From the NCBI GenBank assembly GCA_036497945.1, contig DASXIN010000150.1:18394-82393 (forward strand): a DNA stretch of 64,000 nucleotides. Reading direction: 5' to 3'. The stretch comes from RYN-230 sp036497945. Its GTDB lineage: Bacteria; Actinomycetota; Actinomycetes; Streptosporangiales; Streptosporangiaceae. The position numbers were made by a program, and so were the translations under genes. Positions 16,208 through 26,800 of this stretch are shown in pieces (the first letter of the stretch is position 1; each line of letters starts with the position of its first letter). Under the pieces are notes generated by a model that saw only the letters and a list, made by a program, of their open reading frames with translations, did not search any database and was not told the origin of the DNA.

Positions 16208-17578
16208 ATGCTGCGGCGCGTGGCGTTGTCCAGCGGTCTGCTGCTGATCGCGGTCCTGATCCAGCTGACCATCCTGAACAACCTCCGGCTGCCCGGCGGG
16301 GCCGGGCCGGACCTGGTCCTGGTGGTGGTGGTCGCGGTCGCGCTGACCGGCGGGCCGGTGGAGGGCATGCTGGGCGGGTTCTGCGCCGGGCTGGCCCTCG
16401 ACGTGGCGCCGCCCGCCACCCACCTGATCGGCCAGTACGCACTGGTGTTCTGCGTGGTGGGCTACGGCTGCGGGCTGCTCGGCGTCAGCCTCGACCAGTC
16501 GGCCTGGGCGCCGATCAGCGTGGTCGCGGTAGGCTCTGCGGCCGGTGAGCTGCTCTACGCGCTGACCGGCATGATCTTCGGCGACCTGGACATCACCTGG
16601 ACCGCGATCCGGCACACGCTGCCCGCCTCGGTCGCTTACGACGTGTTGCTCAGCCCGTTCGTGCTGTACGCGGTGGCCCGCGCCCGGGGGATCACCATGC
16701 AGGGGCTGGCCGCGCTGCGCGGCGGGGCGGACGGCGCCGGCCTGCTCACGCCGCGCCTGGCCGCCGCGGCTGGGCTGGGCGGCAGATCCGGCGCGGTGGT
16801 CCGGGACAGCGGGACCGGGCGGGCGCCCCGGCTGAGCGCCCGGTCGCTGCGCGCCGGGGCCACCCAGGGCGGATCGGCCAGCGGTGGCCGCGCCCCCGGC
16901 CGGCCGCCGGGCCGGCCAGTACAGCTGCACTTCGGCGGGGCCGGCGCGCTGCAAGGCGGATCGGCCAGCAGCCCACGGATCCCCCGCCAGCCGCCCGCCC
17001 GGCCGGTCAGCCTGCGGCTGGGCAACCGGAACTGGGTCAGCCGGTACCAGAGCGGGCTGCCGTCCCGGCCGGTCAGCCTGCGGCTGGGCAACCGGAACTG
17101 GGTCAGCCGGTACCGCGGCGGGTCGCTGGCCGGGGCCGCGTCCGGTCTGCTCGGCGACGGCGCGGGCGGCCCGCCGCTGCGCCCCGGCCGGGGCCCCCGG
17201 CTGCGCGGCGGCAGCATGCCCGGCGGGTCGGCCAGTGGCACCCGGATCAGTCTCAGCCGCCCGGTGCGCCCGGTCCATCTCCGGCTGGGCAGTTCCGCCC
17301 GGCGGCGCGACGGGGCGATCGGCGGCTCGGTGCTCGGCCGCCGCCGCGGCGGCCGGGTGCCCAGCCGACGGCAGTTCAGCGGACGGGCGTTGGGTAATAA
17401 GAGCGCTTTGAACGGGCGGTCAGCGGCGGGCAAGGCGCACGTGCCGCGGTTCCGTGGGGTGAAGTCGGCCGCGCTGGCCGGGCGGCGCGGGTCGCTGGCC
17501 ACGCCGGGCCGGGGCACGTTCGGGCCCCGCCGGGCTATCTGGCGCATCTTCGGCAAGCGGACGGGAGGGTTGCGATGA
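16208..17578 (+). CDS. mreD: Rod-shape-determining protein MreD with long basic repeat tail
   Basis: The first ~175 residues are an ordinary MreD: hydrophobic, with five or so membrane segments and a beginning typical of the family (MLRRVALSSGLLLIAVLIQ). The remaining ~280 residues are an Arg/Gly/Ser/Pro-rich tail with no hydrophobic segment. It contains four versions of RPVxLxxG, three of them preceded by GGSAS, and a 22-residue exact duplication. MreD proteins are normally 160-200 residues. The frame is genuinely open throughout and overlaps mrdA by 4 bases (ATGA), which argues against a sequencing error. The tail is predicted to be cytoplasmic if MreD topology is usual; its function is unknown. 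Confidence 0.9.
   Translation: MLRRVALSSGLLLIAVLIQLTILNNLRLPGGAGPDLVLVVVVAVALTGGPVEGMLGGFCAGLALDVAPPATHLIGQYALVFCVVGYGCGLLGVSLDQSAWAPISVVAVGSAAGELLYALTGMIFGDLDITWTAIRHTLPASVAYDVLLSPFVLYAVARARGITMQGLAALRGGADGAGLLTPRLAAAAGLGGRSGAVVRDSGTGRAPRLSARSLRAGATQGGSASGGRAPGRPPGRPVQLHFGGAGALQGGSASSPRIPRQPPARPVSLRLGNRNWVSRYQSGLPSRPVSLRLGNRNWVSRYRGGSLAGAASGLLGDGAGGPPLRPGRGPRLRGGSMPGGSASGTRISLSRPVRPVHLRLGSSARRRDGAIGGSVLGRRRGGRVPSRRQFSGRALGNKSALNGRSAAGKAHVPRFRGVKSAALAGRRGSLATPGRGTFGPRRAIWRIFGKRTGGLR
16998..17114 (+). repeat. Tandem 66-bp direct repeat inside mreD tail
   Basis: Two exact ~51-bp copies (16998-17048 and 17064-17114) spaced by 66 bases encode two identical RPVSLRLGNRNWVSRY units with a 22-residue period. 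Degenerate relatives (RPVQLHFG upstream, RPVHLRLG downstream) show an older repeat array. The near-perfect copy suggests a recent duplication. Confidence 0.9.
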
Positions 17579-19656
17579 TCCCCGCGTCACGGCGGCGCCT
17601 CGTCGTGCTGTACGCGGTGGTGGCCGCGCTGCTGCTTTCGCTCGGCGGCCGCCTGTGGTACCTGCAGGTGCTGACGGGCAAGGACTACGCGCAGCTGGCC
17701 GCCCTGGACCAGACACAGACGGTCATCACGCCCGCGGTGCGCGGCCAGATCCTGGACGACGGCGGCCAGCCACTGGTAGACAACGCCAGCTCGCTGGTGG
17801 TCACGGTGAACATCATGGACCTGGCCACGCAGAGCGACGGCGGCACGGCGGTGCTGGCCCGGCTGGCCAGCCTGCTGCACATGTCGGACAAGCGGCTGCA
17901 CGAGAAACTCCGGCTGTGCAACGCGAACGTCAGCCAGCCGTGCTGGCCCGGCTCGCCGTACCAGCCCGTCCCGGTGGCGCAGCACGTCCCGGACGGGGTG
18001 GCGGTGCAGATCATGCAGGACCACGACCAGTTCCCCGGGGTCAGCGCGGGGGTGAACCCGGTGGCCCGGTACCCGGTGCCGCACGGGGCCAACCCGGCGC
18101 AGGTGCTCGGGTACCTGGGCCCGATCACCCCGCAGCAGATGAAGCAGCAGCACCTGCCGTCCACCGGTTTCGCCGGTGAGGACCTGGTCGGGCAGGCCGG
18201 GCTGGAACTGCAGTACAACCAGCAACTGCAGGGCACCCCGGGCCGGGACGTGCTCTCGGTGAACAGCGCCGGCCAGCAGCTCGGCACCGTCCGCACGGTC
18301 GCCCCGCAGACCGGCGATGACCTGGTGACCAGCATCAACGCGCAGCTGCAAGGAGATGTGCAGACCATCCTGGCCAACACGCTGGCCAAGGCCCGGCAGC
18401 AGGGCAACACGCGCGCCACCACGGGGGCGGCGGTGGTGCTGACCACGACCGGGCGGGTGGTCGCGATGGCCAGCCTGCCCAGCTACGACCCGTCCGTCTG
18501 GACCGGCGGCATCTCCGAGGCGCAGTACCGGCAGCTGTTCGGCACCGGCCACGGCGAGCCGATCCTGAACCGGGTCACCCAGGGTGAGTACGCGCCGGGA
18601 TCCACGTTCAAGGTGATCTCCACCGCGGCCGCGGTCCGGGCCGGCTACAGCCTGGCCAACACGTACAACTGCCCGGCCGCCTCCAACATCGCGGGCCGCT
18701 CGTTCGCCAACGACGGGCAGCCGCCGATCGGCCCGATCAGCCTGCACGAAGCCCTGGTGATCTCCTGCGACACCGTGTTCTACGACCTGGCCTACCAGAT
18801 CTACCTGCGCGACCACACGAAGGACAACGTGGTCAACAGCCCGAAGGCGCCGACCCAGGAAATGCAGAAGATGGCGGTGGACTGGGGGTTCGGCAACGCA
18901 CCCGGCATCGACCTGCCGGAGCAGAGCACAGGCAGCATCCCGACCCGCCAATGGCTGTACTACCTGTGGAAGGACAACGCGCACACCGGCCAGAACTGGT
19001 GCAAGTACGGCAAGGCGAACGGCTCGTATGTGCAGCAGATCGAATACCAGGATTGCCACTTCGGCAACGTCTGGGAGCCCGGTGAGGCGGCCATCGCGGC
19101 CATCGGCCAGGGCTACGTGGCGGTCACCCCGCTGCAGCTGGCCAATGCGTATGCGGCGCTGGCCAACGGGGGCAGGCTGTACAGCCCGCGGATCGGCAAG
19201 GCGATCATCAGCCCGACCGGCCAGGTGGAGCAGCGGATCAATCCGCCGGTGATCAGGCGGCTGCCGGTGGCGGGCAGCACGCTGGCTTACATCCGCAGCG
19301 CGCTGGCCGACGTGACCGTGGGCGGCGGCACCGCGGCCGGGGCGTTCGCCGGCTTCCCGCGCAACAAGGTCTGCGTGGCCGGCAAGACGGGTACGGCCGA
19401 GGTGTTCAACAGCTCGGTCACCTCGGTCTTCGCCTCGTTCGCGCCGTGCAACAACCCGAAGTACGTCGTGGTGGTCATGGTGCCCAACTCGAACTTCGGC
19501 GCCGAGGTGGCGGCGCCTGCGGTCCGCCAGATCTATGACTCGATCTACGGTCTAGAGGGGCACAAGGCCGCGCTGCCCGGCGGCAACCTGCCGCACGGGC
19601 TGCCGAAGATCTCGCCGGACGGCACGATCAAGCCGCCCGCTGGGTACGGGGGTTAG
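17575..19656 (+). CDS. mrdA: Penicillin-binding protein 2 (elongation transpeptidase)
   Basis: Class B PBP that crosslinks peptidoglycan with RodA. An N-terminal membrane anchor lies at about residues 7-25, followed by the pedestal/dimerisation domain. In the transpeptidase domain the SxxK motif is STFK (Ser343), the second motif is SCD (Ser397), and the KTG motif is GKTGTAE (Lys604). 693 residues is normal for actinobacterial PBP2. The ATG overlaps the mreD stop by four bases and rodA follows immediately. Confidence 0.95.
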   Translation: MIPASRRRLVVLYAVVAALLLSLGGRLWYLQVLTGKDYAQLAALDQTQTVITPAVRGQILDDGGQPLVDNASSLVVTVNIMDLATQSDGGTAVLARLASLLHMSDKRLHEKLRLCNANVSQPCWPGSPYQPVPVAQHVPDGVAVQIMQDHDQFPGVSAGVNPVARYPVPHGANPAQVLGYLGPITPQQMKQQHLPSTGFAGEDLVGQAGLELQYNQQLQGTPGRDVLSVNSAGQQLGTVRTVAPQTGDDLVTSINAQLQGDVQTILANTLAKARQQGNTRATTGAAVVLTTTGRVVAMASLPSYDPSVWTGGISEAQYRQLFGTGHGEPILNRVTQGEYAPGSTFKVISTAAAVRAGYSLANTYNCPAASNIAGRSFANDGQPPIGPISLHEALVISCDTVFYDLAYQIYLRDHTKDNVVNSPKAPTQEMQKMAVDWGFGNAPGIDLPEQSTGSIPTRQWLYYLWKDNAHTGQNWCKYGKANGSYVQQIEYQDCHFGNVWEPGEAAIAAIGQGYVAVTPLQLANAYAALANGGRLYSPRIGKAIISPTGQVEQRINPPVIRRLPVAGSTLAYIRSALADVTVGGGTAAGAFAGFPRNKVCVAGKTGTAEVFNSSVTSVFASFAPCNNPKYVVVVMVPNSNFGAEVAAPAVRQIYDSIYGLEGHKAALPGGNLPHGLPKISPDGTIKPPAGYGG

Positions 19657-19658
19657 TG

Positions 19659-20852
19659 ATGAGCCTCGGTACCCGGGATTACTCCGCGCTTCGCAGCCCC
19701 AGCTTCGGCCAGGGACAGCAACGGCGGCTGCCCCGCGCGCTGGCCAAGGACTCGCCGCTGCGCCGGTACGACTGGGTGCTGGTGCTGGCCGTGGTGGCGC
19801 TCAGCCTGATCGGCACACTGCTGGTCTACTCGGCCACCCAGCCGAGCGCCGACCCGCGCGCATACTTCATCAAGCAGCTGATCAACGTGGTGCTCGGGCT
19901 GATCTTCATGGTCACGGTGAGCCTGCTGGACTACCGGCAGATCCGGATGTTCGCGCCCATTGTGTACGGGGCCGCGGTGCTCGGCCTGATCGTGGTGCTC
20001 AGCCCGCTGGGCACGTCGGTGAACGGGGCCAAGGCGTGGATCAACCTGCCCGCGGGCTTCCAGGTGGAGCCGTCCGAGTTCGCCAAGATCGCGCTGGTGC
20101 TGATGGCCGCGCTGGTGTTCGGCGAGCTGCGGGACAGTGGCCGCGTCCCGCGGCCGCGGGACGCGGCCAAAGTGCTGCTGCTGGCGCTGATCCCGGTCGT
20201 GCTGGTGGAACGCGAGCCCGCCCTGGGCGTGGTCATCCTGCTGCTGCTCATCACCATCGGCATGATCGCGCTGTCCGGGCTGCCGCTCCGCTGGCTGGCC
20301 GGCCTGACCGCGGCCGGCCTGCTCGCCGTGCTGGCTGTGGTCAAGCTGCACCTGCTGAGGAGCTACCAGGTGGACCGGCTGACCGCGTTCCTGCATCCGC
20401 AGACGGACCCGAGCGGGATCGGCTACGAGACGCTGCACTCCAAGATCATGATCGGTTCGGGTGGCATGGGCGGCACCGGCTGGCTGCACGGCTCGCTGGT
20501 CACCGCGAGCTTCGTGCCCAACCAGCAGACCGACTTCATCTTCAGCGTCGCGGGTGAGGAACTCGGCTTCATCGGCTGCGCCGTGATCATCGCGATCCTG
20601 GCCGTGGTGGTGTTCCGCGCGCTGCGCATCGCCCGCCGGGCCGATGACCAGTTCGGCCTGCTGGTGGCGTCGGGCATCGCGATCTGGTTCGGCTTGCAGT
20701 CGTTCATCAACGTCGGTATGACGATCGGCATCATGCCGGTCACCGGGCTGCCGCTGCCGTTCGTGTCCTATGGTGGCTCGGCCATGTTCGCCGACATGAT
20801 CGCGGTTGGCGTGCTGCTGTCCGTGCACCGGCGACGGTCGGTGTTCGGCTGA
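19659..20852 (+). CDS. rodA: SEDS peptidoglycan glycosyltransferase RodA
   Basis: Polytopic SEDS-family glycan polymerase that partners with PBP2. About ten hydrophobic segments are visible, with the family motifs VEPSEFAKIALVL and GLPLPFVSYGGSAM near the C-terminus. The ATG at 19659 sits three bases after the mrdA stop, with GGGGGTTAG upstream at good spacing; an in-frame GTG at 19656 is an alternative. 397 residues is normal. It ends the elongation cluster. Confidence 0.95.
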   Translation: MSLGTRDYSALRSPSFGQGQQRRLPRALAKDSPLRRYDWVLVLAVVALSLIGTLLVYSATQPSADPRAYFIKQLINVVLGLIFMVTVSLLDYRQIRMFAPIVYGAAVLGLIVVLSPLGTSVNGAKAWINLPAGFQVEPSEFAKIALVLMAALVFGELRDSGRVPRPRDAAKVLLLALIPVVLVEREPALGVVILLLLITIGMIALSGLPLRWLAGLTAAGLLAVLAVVKLHLLRSYQVDRLTAFLHPQTDPSGIGYETLHSKIMIGSGGMGGTGWLHGSLVTASFVPNQQTDFIFSVAGEELGFIGCAVIIAILAVVVFRALRIARRADDQFGLLVASGIAIWFGLQSFINVGMTIGIMPVTGLPLPFVSYGGSAMFADMIAVGVLLSVHRRRSVFG

Positions 20853-20886
20853 CGGCGTGACCTCAGCCTGACGATAAGCTGTCAGG

Positions 20887-22854
20887 ATGCCTGTGGAATC
20901 GGTCTACTCCCGCCTGGAGCCGCTGCTGCCCCAGGTGCGCAAGCCGATCCAGTACGTCGGGGGCGAGCTGAACTCGGTCGTCCGCGACTGGGATTCCGCC
21001 GAGGTCCGCTGGGCCCTGATGTACCCGGACGCCTACGAGGTGGGCGTGCCGAACCAGGGCGTCCAGATCCTCTACGAGGTGCTCAACGAGACCGGCTGGG
21101 CGCTCGCCGAGCGCACCTACAGCGTGTGGCCGGACCTGGCCGCGCTGATGCGTGAGCACGAGATCCCGCAGTTCACCGTGGACGCGCACCGGCCAGTGGG
21201 CCTGTTCGACGTGCTGGGTGTGAGTTTCGCCACCGAACTGGGCTATACGAACCTGCTGACCGCGCTGGACCTGGCCGGCATCCCGCTGTCCGCGGCGGAC
21301 CGGACGGACGGGCACCCGCTGGTCATCGCGGGCGGGCACGCCGCGTTCAACCCGGAGCCGATCGCGGAGTTCCTGGACGGCGCGGTGCTGGGCGACGGCG
21401 AGCAGGCCGTGCTGACCATCTCCGGGCTGATCCGGGACTGGAAGCAGGCGGGGTGCCCGGGCGGCCGGGACGGCCTGCTGGAGCGGCTCGCGACCGACGG
21501 TGGCGTCTACGTGCCCCGGTTCTACGACGTGGACTACCTGCCGGACGGGCGGATCAACCGGGTCGCGCCGAACCGCAGCGGGGTGCCGTTCAGCATCGCC
21601 AAGCACACGGTGATGGACCTGGACGAGTGGCAGTACCCGCGCAAGCCGGTAGTCCCGGTGGCCGAGTCAGTGCACGAGCGGTTCAGCGTGGAAATCTTCC
21701 GCGGCTGCACCCGGGGCTGCCGGTTCTGCCAGGCCGGCATGATCACCCGGCCGGTGCGCGAGCGCAGCATCACCACGATCGGCGACATGGTGCAGCGTGG
21801 GCTCGAGGAGAGCGGGTTCAGTGAGGTCGGCCTGCTCTCCCTGTCCAGCGCAGACCACAGCGAGATCGACGACGTGGTGACCGGGCTGGCCGACCGGTAC
21901 GAGGGCACCTCCACCGGGCTGTCGCTGCCGTCCACCCGGGTGGACGCGTTCAACGTGACGCTGGCCAACGAGCTGTCCCGCGGTGGCCGCCGGTCCGGGC
22001 TGACGTTCGCCCCGGAAGGCGGCTCCGAGCGGATCCGCAAGGTGATCAACAAGATGGTCACCGAGGAGGACCTGATCCGCACCGTGAGCACCGCGTTCTC
22101 CAGCGGGTGGCGGCAGGTCAAGCTGTACTTCATGTGCGGCCTGCCCACCGAGACCGACGAGGACGTGCTGGCCATCGCCAACCTGGCCCGCCGGGTCATC
22201 GAGACCGGCCGGGAGGTGTCCGGGCGCAAGGACATCCGGTGCACGGTGTCCATCGGTGGCTTTGTGCCCAAGCCGCACACCCCGTTACAGTGGGCGGCGC
22301 AGTGCGGCCACGAGACCGTGGACGAGCGGCTGCGCAAGCTGGGCGCCGCGCTGCGTAACGCCCCCGGCTACGGACGGGCCGTCGGCTACCGCTACCACGA
22401 CGGGCGCCCATCGATCATCGAGGGCCTGCTGTCCCGCGGTGACCGCCGGGTGGCCAAGGTGATCCGGGCGGCCTGGCAGGACGGCGCCAGCTTCGACGGG
22501 TGGAGCGAGTACTTCTCGTTCGCCCGGTGGGAGCGGTGTGCCGCGGCGGCGCTGGCCGACGAGCCGGTGGACCTGGCCTGGTACACCACCCGGGAACGGG
22601 ACTACGGCGAGGTGCTGCCGTGGGATCACCTGGACGCCGGCCTGGACCGGGAGTGGCTCTGGCAGGACTGGCAGGATGCCGTCGACCCGGCCGGCGCGGC
22701 CGAGGTGGAAGATTGCCGCTGGACCCCGTGTTATGACTGCGGGGTGTGTCCGACGATGGGGACTGAGATACAGACGGGGCCGACGGGCCGGACGCTGCTG
22801 CCGCTGAGCGTCGTAGGCCAGCGGGCCGGCGACGGCCCGGGCGAGGTCGGCTAG
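20887..22854 (+). CDS. TIGR03960-type B12-binding-domain radical SAM protein
   Basis: 655 residues. The N-terminal half resembles the TIGR03960 cobalamin-binding-like region. The radical SAM domain has the cluster motif CTRGCRFC (Cys274, Cys278, Cys281). The C-terminal extension carries further Cys residues (CRWTPCYDCGVC) that may bind a second metal centre. The adjacent gene encodes its usual TIGR03936 partner, starting at the next base after the stop. This pair lies upstream of rne in many actinobacteria and is suspected to modify RNA or a ribosomal target, but the reaction is not established. Confidence 0.9.
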   Translation: MPVESVYSRLEPLLPQVRKPIQYVGGELNSVVRDWDSAEVRWALMYPDAYEVGVPNQGVQILYEVLNETGWALAERTYSVWPDLAALMREHEIPQFTVDAHRPVGLFDVLGVSFATELGYTNLLTALDLAGIPLSAADRTDGHPLVIAGGHAAFNPEPIAEFLDGAVLGDGEQAVLTISGLIRDWKQAGCPGGRDGLLERLATDGGVYVPRFYDVDYLPDGRINRVAPNRSGVPFSIAKHTVMDLDEWQYPRKPVVPVAESVHERFSVEIFRGCTRGCRFCQAGMITRPVRERSITTIGDMVQRGLEESGFSEVGLLSLSSADHSEIDDVVTGLADRYEGTSTGLSLPSTRVDAFNVTLANELSRGGRRSGLTFAPEGGSERIRKVINKMVTEEDLIRTVSTAFSSGWRQVKLYFMCGLPTETDEDVLAIANLARRVIETGREVSGRKDIRCTVSIGGFVPKPHTPLQWAAQCGHETVDERLRKLGAALRNAPGYGRAVGYRYHDGRPSIIEGLLSRGDRRVAKVIRAAWQDGASFDGWSEYFSFARWERCAAAALADEPVDLAWYTTRERDYGEVLPWDHLDAGLDREWLWQDWQDAVDPAGAAEVEDCRWTPCYDCGVCPTMGTEIQTGPTGRTLLPLSVVGQRAGDGPGEVG

Positions 22855-23847
22855 ATGCCCGATCCCGGCTCCTCCGGCGCAGGCCGGGCCAGCTCACCGA
22901 CACGCGGCGCTGATCAGCCGCCCGTCGTCCAGCGGCTTATCGTCCGGTACGCTAAAAGAAGCAGGATGCGATTCGCCAGTCACAGAGACATCGCGCGGGC
23001 CGTTGAGCGGGCAGTACGCAAGGCACATGTGCCGATTGCGTACTCGGCCGGGTTCACGCCGCACCCGAAGATCTCTTACGCTGGCGCGGCCCCGACGGGG
23101 ACGGCGAGTGAGGCAGAGTACCTGGAGCTTTCGCTGACCGCAGTGTGCGTCGGCTCCGAGGTGCGGGACCAGCTCGATGCGGCCCTGCCGGACGGGATTG
23201 ATGTGATAGACGTGACCGAGGAAGCCGGTTCCCTGGGCGCCATGACGTTCGAGGCGTCGCTGTGGGACGTGGTTCTCCCCGGGATCGGGCCGGATGCGGC
23301 GGCCGCGGCGGTCGAGGCGTTCCTCGCCAGCAATGGCGTGCAGGTTGAACGCCGGACCAGCAAGGGGATCCGGCGGATGGATGCCCGCGCCGCGGTGGTC
23401 AGCATGCAGGCCGGCTGGCGTGCAGCGGAGTCGCGGAACGCCGGATATGCGATACTTCGAATGGTCGTTCAGCAGCTGACACCTGCTGTCCGGCCCGATG
23501 ACATCCTGACTGCGCTTCGCCAGGTGGCTGGCCTCGTGCCGTCGTCACCACCGTTGGTGACCCGGCTGGCCCAGGGACCGCTCGAGGCCGTGGCTGCCGC
23601 TGCAGCCGGGCCCGCTGCGGGCCAGGCCGCCGACGGCGCGGCGCAGGGACCACTAGAGACAACGCGCCTGGACACACCGCTGGCCCAGCCGGCCGCGGCG
23701 GATCCAGCGAGCGCGTACGACCAGCTCCTGCGCGGAGCGGAGGGTTCACAGCGAGCCCACGCGCCCGGGAGCCTGACGGGAGATAGCCCGGATGCTCGAA
23801 ACCGAGCTGAACGATCAAGAACCCACAGCGGGCCGCAGTGCGGGTGA
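22855..23847 (+). CDS. TIGR03936 family radical-SAM-associated protein (DUF2344)
   Basis: 330 residues. The conserved core begins at about residue 30 (RLIVRYAKRSRMRFASHRDI) and contains the family stretch AYSAGFTPHPKISYA. It is encoded directly after the radical SAM partner with no gap. After about residue 230 the protein becomes Ala/Gly-rich and low in complexity. Its 3' end overlaps the rne start by 56 bases in another frame. An equally plausible view is that the true protein needs only the first 230 residues and the tail is unstructured. Confidence 0.85.
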   Translation: MPDPGSSGAGRASSPTRGADQPPVVQRLIVRYAKRSRMRFASHRDIARAVERAVRKAHVPIAYSAGFTPHPKISYAGAAPTGTASEAEYLELSLTAVCVGSEVRDQLDAALPDGIDVIDVTEEAGSLGAMTFEASLWDVVLPGIGPDAAAAAVEAFLASNGVQVERRTSKGIRRMDARAAVVSMQAGWRAAESRNAGYAILRMVVQQLTPAVRPDDILTALRQVAGLVPSSPPLVTRLAQGPLEAVAAAAAGPAAGQAADGAAQGPLETTRLDTPLAQPAAADPASAYDQLLRGAEGSQRAHAPGSLTGDSPDARNRAERSRTHSGPQCG

Positions 23848-26800
23848 CGGAGGTGCTGCGCCGACCGGTGTGACCGGAGCGGCCGGGAGTGACGCCAGCG
23901 CGGCTGCGCCCGCTGGCCCGGCGGCTGATGCCGATGGCCCGGCGCCGGCCGGTGACGGTACTGCCGCGCCCGCGGGCGACGGTGCGGCCGCGCCCGCCAC
24001 TGCGCGGCGCACCCGGCGGCCCCGCCGGGCCGCGACCAGGGCGGCTGGCCCGCCACCGGCTGACATCGACGTGCCGCCGCCGACCGACGCCGGGCCGGCT
24101 GGTGCCCGGTCGGCTGCTGCGGGGCCGGCTGGTGCGGCCGGTGACGTAGCGGCCGCCCAGGGTGGCGGGGAGCCACCGGCTGTCCCGGCGGTGCCCGCCA
24201 CGCCGACGGCCCAGGCGGCCCCGGCGACGCTCGCGGGAGGCGTGCCGCAGGCCACCTTCCAGCCGCCGCCGGTCATCTTCCAGCCGCCGGCGGCCGGCGA
24301 GCCCGCCGACCGTGGCCGGGTCCTGGACGACTCCGGCAGCCCGGACGACGGCCCAGACGAGCCGGGCCGGGACGCAGGTGAGGGGTCTTCCCGCAAGCGC
24401 CGTCGCCGCGGCGGCCGCACCCGGGGCCACGACGGAGACGGCGAGGTGGCGAGCGAGGACACCGCCGGCCTCCAGGCGCCGGACGCGGAGGCCAGCGAGC
24501 CGCCGGCCCGGGCCGGCGCAGGCGGTGGCCGGCGTGGCCGGGCCGCCGAAGGCAAGCAGGCTGAGGCCAAGAAGAGCGACGGCGCGGAGCCGGCCGACGG
24601 CGGGCCGTCCGACGGCCAGCCGGATGCCGATGACTCGGCCGAGGACGCGGAGGACGGCGCCGAGGGCACCGGCAGCCGGCGCCGTCGGCGGCGGCGCCGC
24701 CGGGGCACAGGCGCCGACGGCGACCAGTTGGGCGCCGACGACCCGCCGAACACCGTGGTGCACGTCCGGGTCCCGCGCCCGCAGGTGGCCGACGAGCCCG
24801 TCTCGTCCAATGACGTCAAGTCCGTGCGCGGGTCGACCCGGCTGGAGGCGAAGCGGCAGCGCAGGCGCGAAGGCCGGGAGTCCGGCCGGCGCCGTCCGCC
24901 AGTCATCACCGAGTCGGAGTTCCTGGCCCGGCGCGAGTCGGTGGACCGGGTCATGGTCGTCCGACAGCAGCACGACCGGACCCAGATCGCTGTCCTCGAG
25001 GACCAGGTGCTCGTCGAGCACTACGTGGACAAGGCCACCCACCAGTCCCTGGTCGGCAACGTCTACCTGGGCAAGGTGCAGAACGTGCTGCCGTCCATGG
25101 AGGCGGCCTTCGTGGACGTGGGCAAGGGCCGGAACGCGGTCCTGTATGCGGGCGAAGTCAACTTCGACGCGAGCGGGCTGGAAGGCGAGTCCAAGCGCAT
25201 CGAGTCCGCGTTGAAGTCCGGCCAGTCCGTGCTGGTGCAGGTGACCAAGGATCCGGTTGGGCACAAGGGTGCCCGGCTGACCAGCCAGGTGAGCCTGCCC
25301 GGCCGGTACCTGGTGTACGTGCCGGGTGGCTCGATGATGGGCATCAGCCGCAAGCTGCCGGACAAGGAGCGGTCCCGGCTGAAGCAGATCCTCAAGTCGG
25401 TCATGCCGGATGGCGCTGGGGTAATCGTGCGGACCGCCGCCGAGGGGGCGACCGAGGAGGAACTCTCCCGGGACGTCGCGCGGCTCTCCGCGCAGTGGAC
25501 GGCCATCGAGCAGAAGTCGAAGACCGCGAACGCGCCGGAACTGCTGTATAGCGAGCCCGATCTGACCATCCGGGTGGTGCGGGACATCTTCAACGAGGAC
25601 TTCGCCTCGCTGGTCGTGGCGGGCGACGAGGGCTGGGACCTGGTCCAGGAGTACGTCCAGTACGTCGCCCCGCACCTGGCCGACCGGCTCACCCACTGGT
25701 CCGGGGACCAGGACGTCTTCGCCCACTACCGGATCGACGAGCAGCTGGCCAAGGCCCTGGAACGCAAGGTGTGGCTCCCTAGCGGCGGCTCGCTTGTTAT
25801 CGATAACACCGAGGCCATGACGGTGGTCGATGTCAACACCGGGAAGTTCACCGGGCAGGGCGGCAACCTCGAAGAGACGGTGACCAGGAACAACCTGGAG
25901 GCTGCCGAAGAGATCGTCCGCCAGCTCAGGCTGCGCGACGTCGGCGGCATCATCGTGATCGACTTCATCGACATGGTGCTGGAGAGCAACCGCGAGCTGG
26001 TGCTGCGCCGCCTGCTGGAGTGCCTGGCCCGGGACCGGACCAAGCACCAGGTGGCCGAGGTGACCTCGCTGGGCCTGGTGCAGATGACCCGCAAGCGGGT
26101 CGGGTCCGGGCTGCTCGAAGCGTTCTCCGAGCCGTGCGAGTGCTGCAACGGGCGGGGCCGCATCATCTCGCTCGACCTGACCGAGGCCGGCGGCAGCGGG
26201 CATCGCGGCCGATCGGGCGATGAGGGCCGGCACGCAGGTGGTGGCCGGGCCGACCGGAACGGCCAGTCGGACCGCGGTGGACGTCAGGACAAGAACAGCC
26301 GCCGGGACCGCAACGGGCAGCAAGACCGCGGCCAGCCGGAGCCGAACGGCCGGGGCGCGGACCGGGACACCGGTGCCGCCGCCCAGTCGGGCGACGCGGA
26401 GCCGGCTGGCTCCGGCCCGGCGGCCGAGGAGCAGGGTGGCAGCAAGCACGGTGGCCGCCGTCGCCGCCGGTCCGGTGGCGACTCGACCAAATCGGGCAGC
26501 GGCCAGTCCGGCACCGCAGTGCTGGAGCAGCCGGTCCCGGAGCAGCCGGTGCTGGAGCAGCCGGTGCTGGACGACCCCACGATGGGGGATCCCGTGCCTG
26601 GCGAGACCGTGCCTGGCGAGACCGTGCCGGACCCGGCGGCGGCCGCCGCGCCGGATGCTACGCCGGCCGACACAGGCGCCGACATGGCAGCTGGCTCGGT
26701 GATGGAGCCCGCCCCCGGTCCGGCGCCGGAACCAGGTGCGGAGGCTGTCCCGGCGGTGGACCCGGTTGGGGATATCGGGGATATCGCCTCGGCCCCGGAA

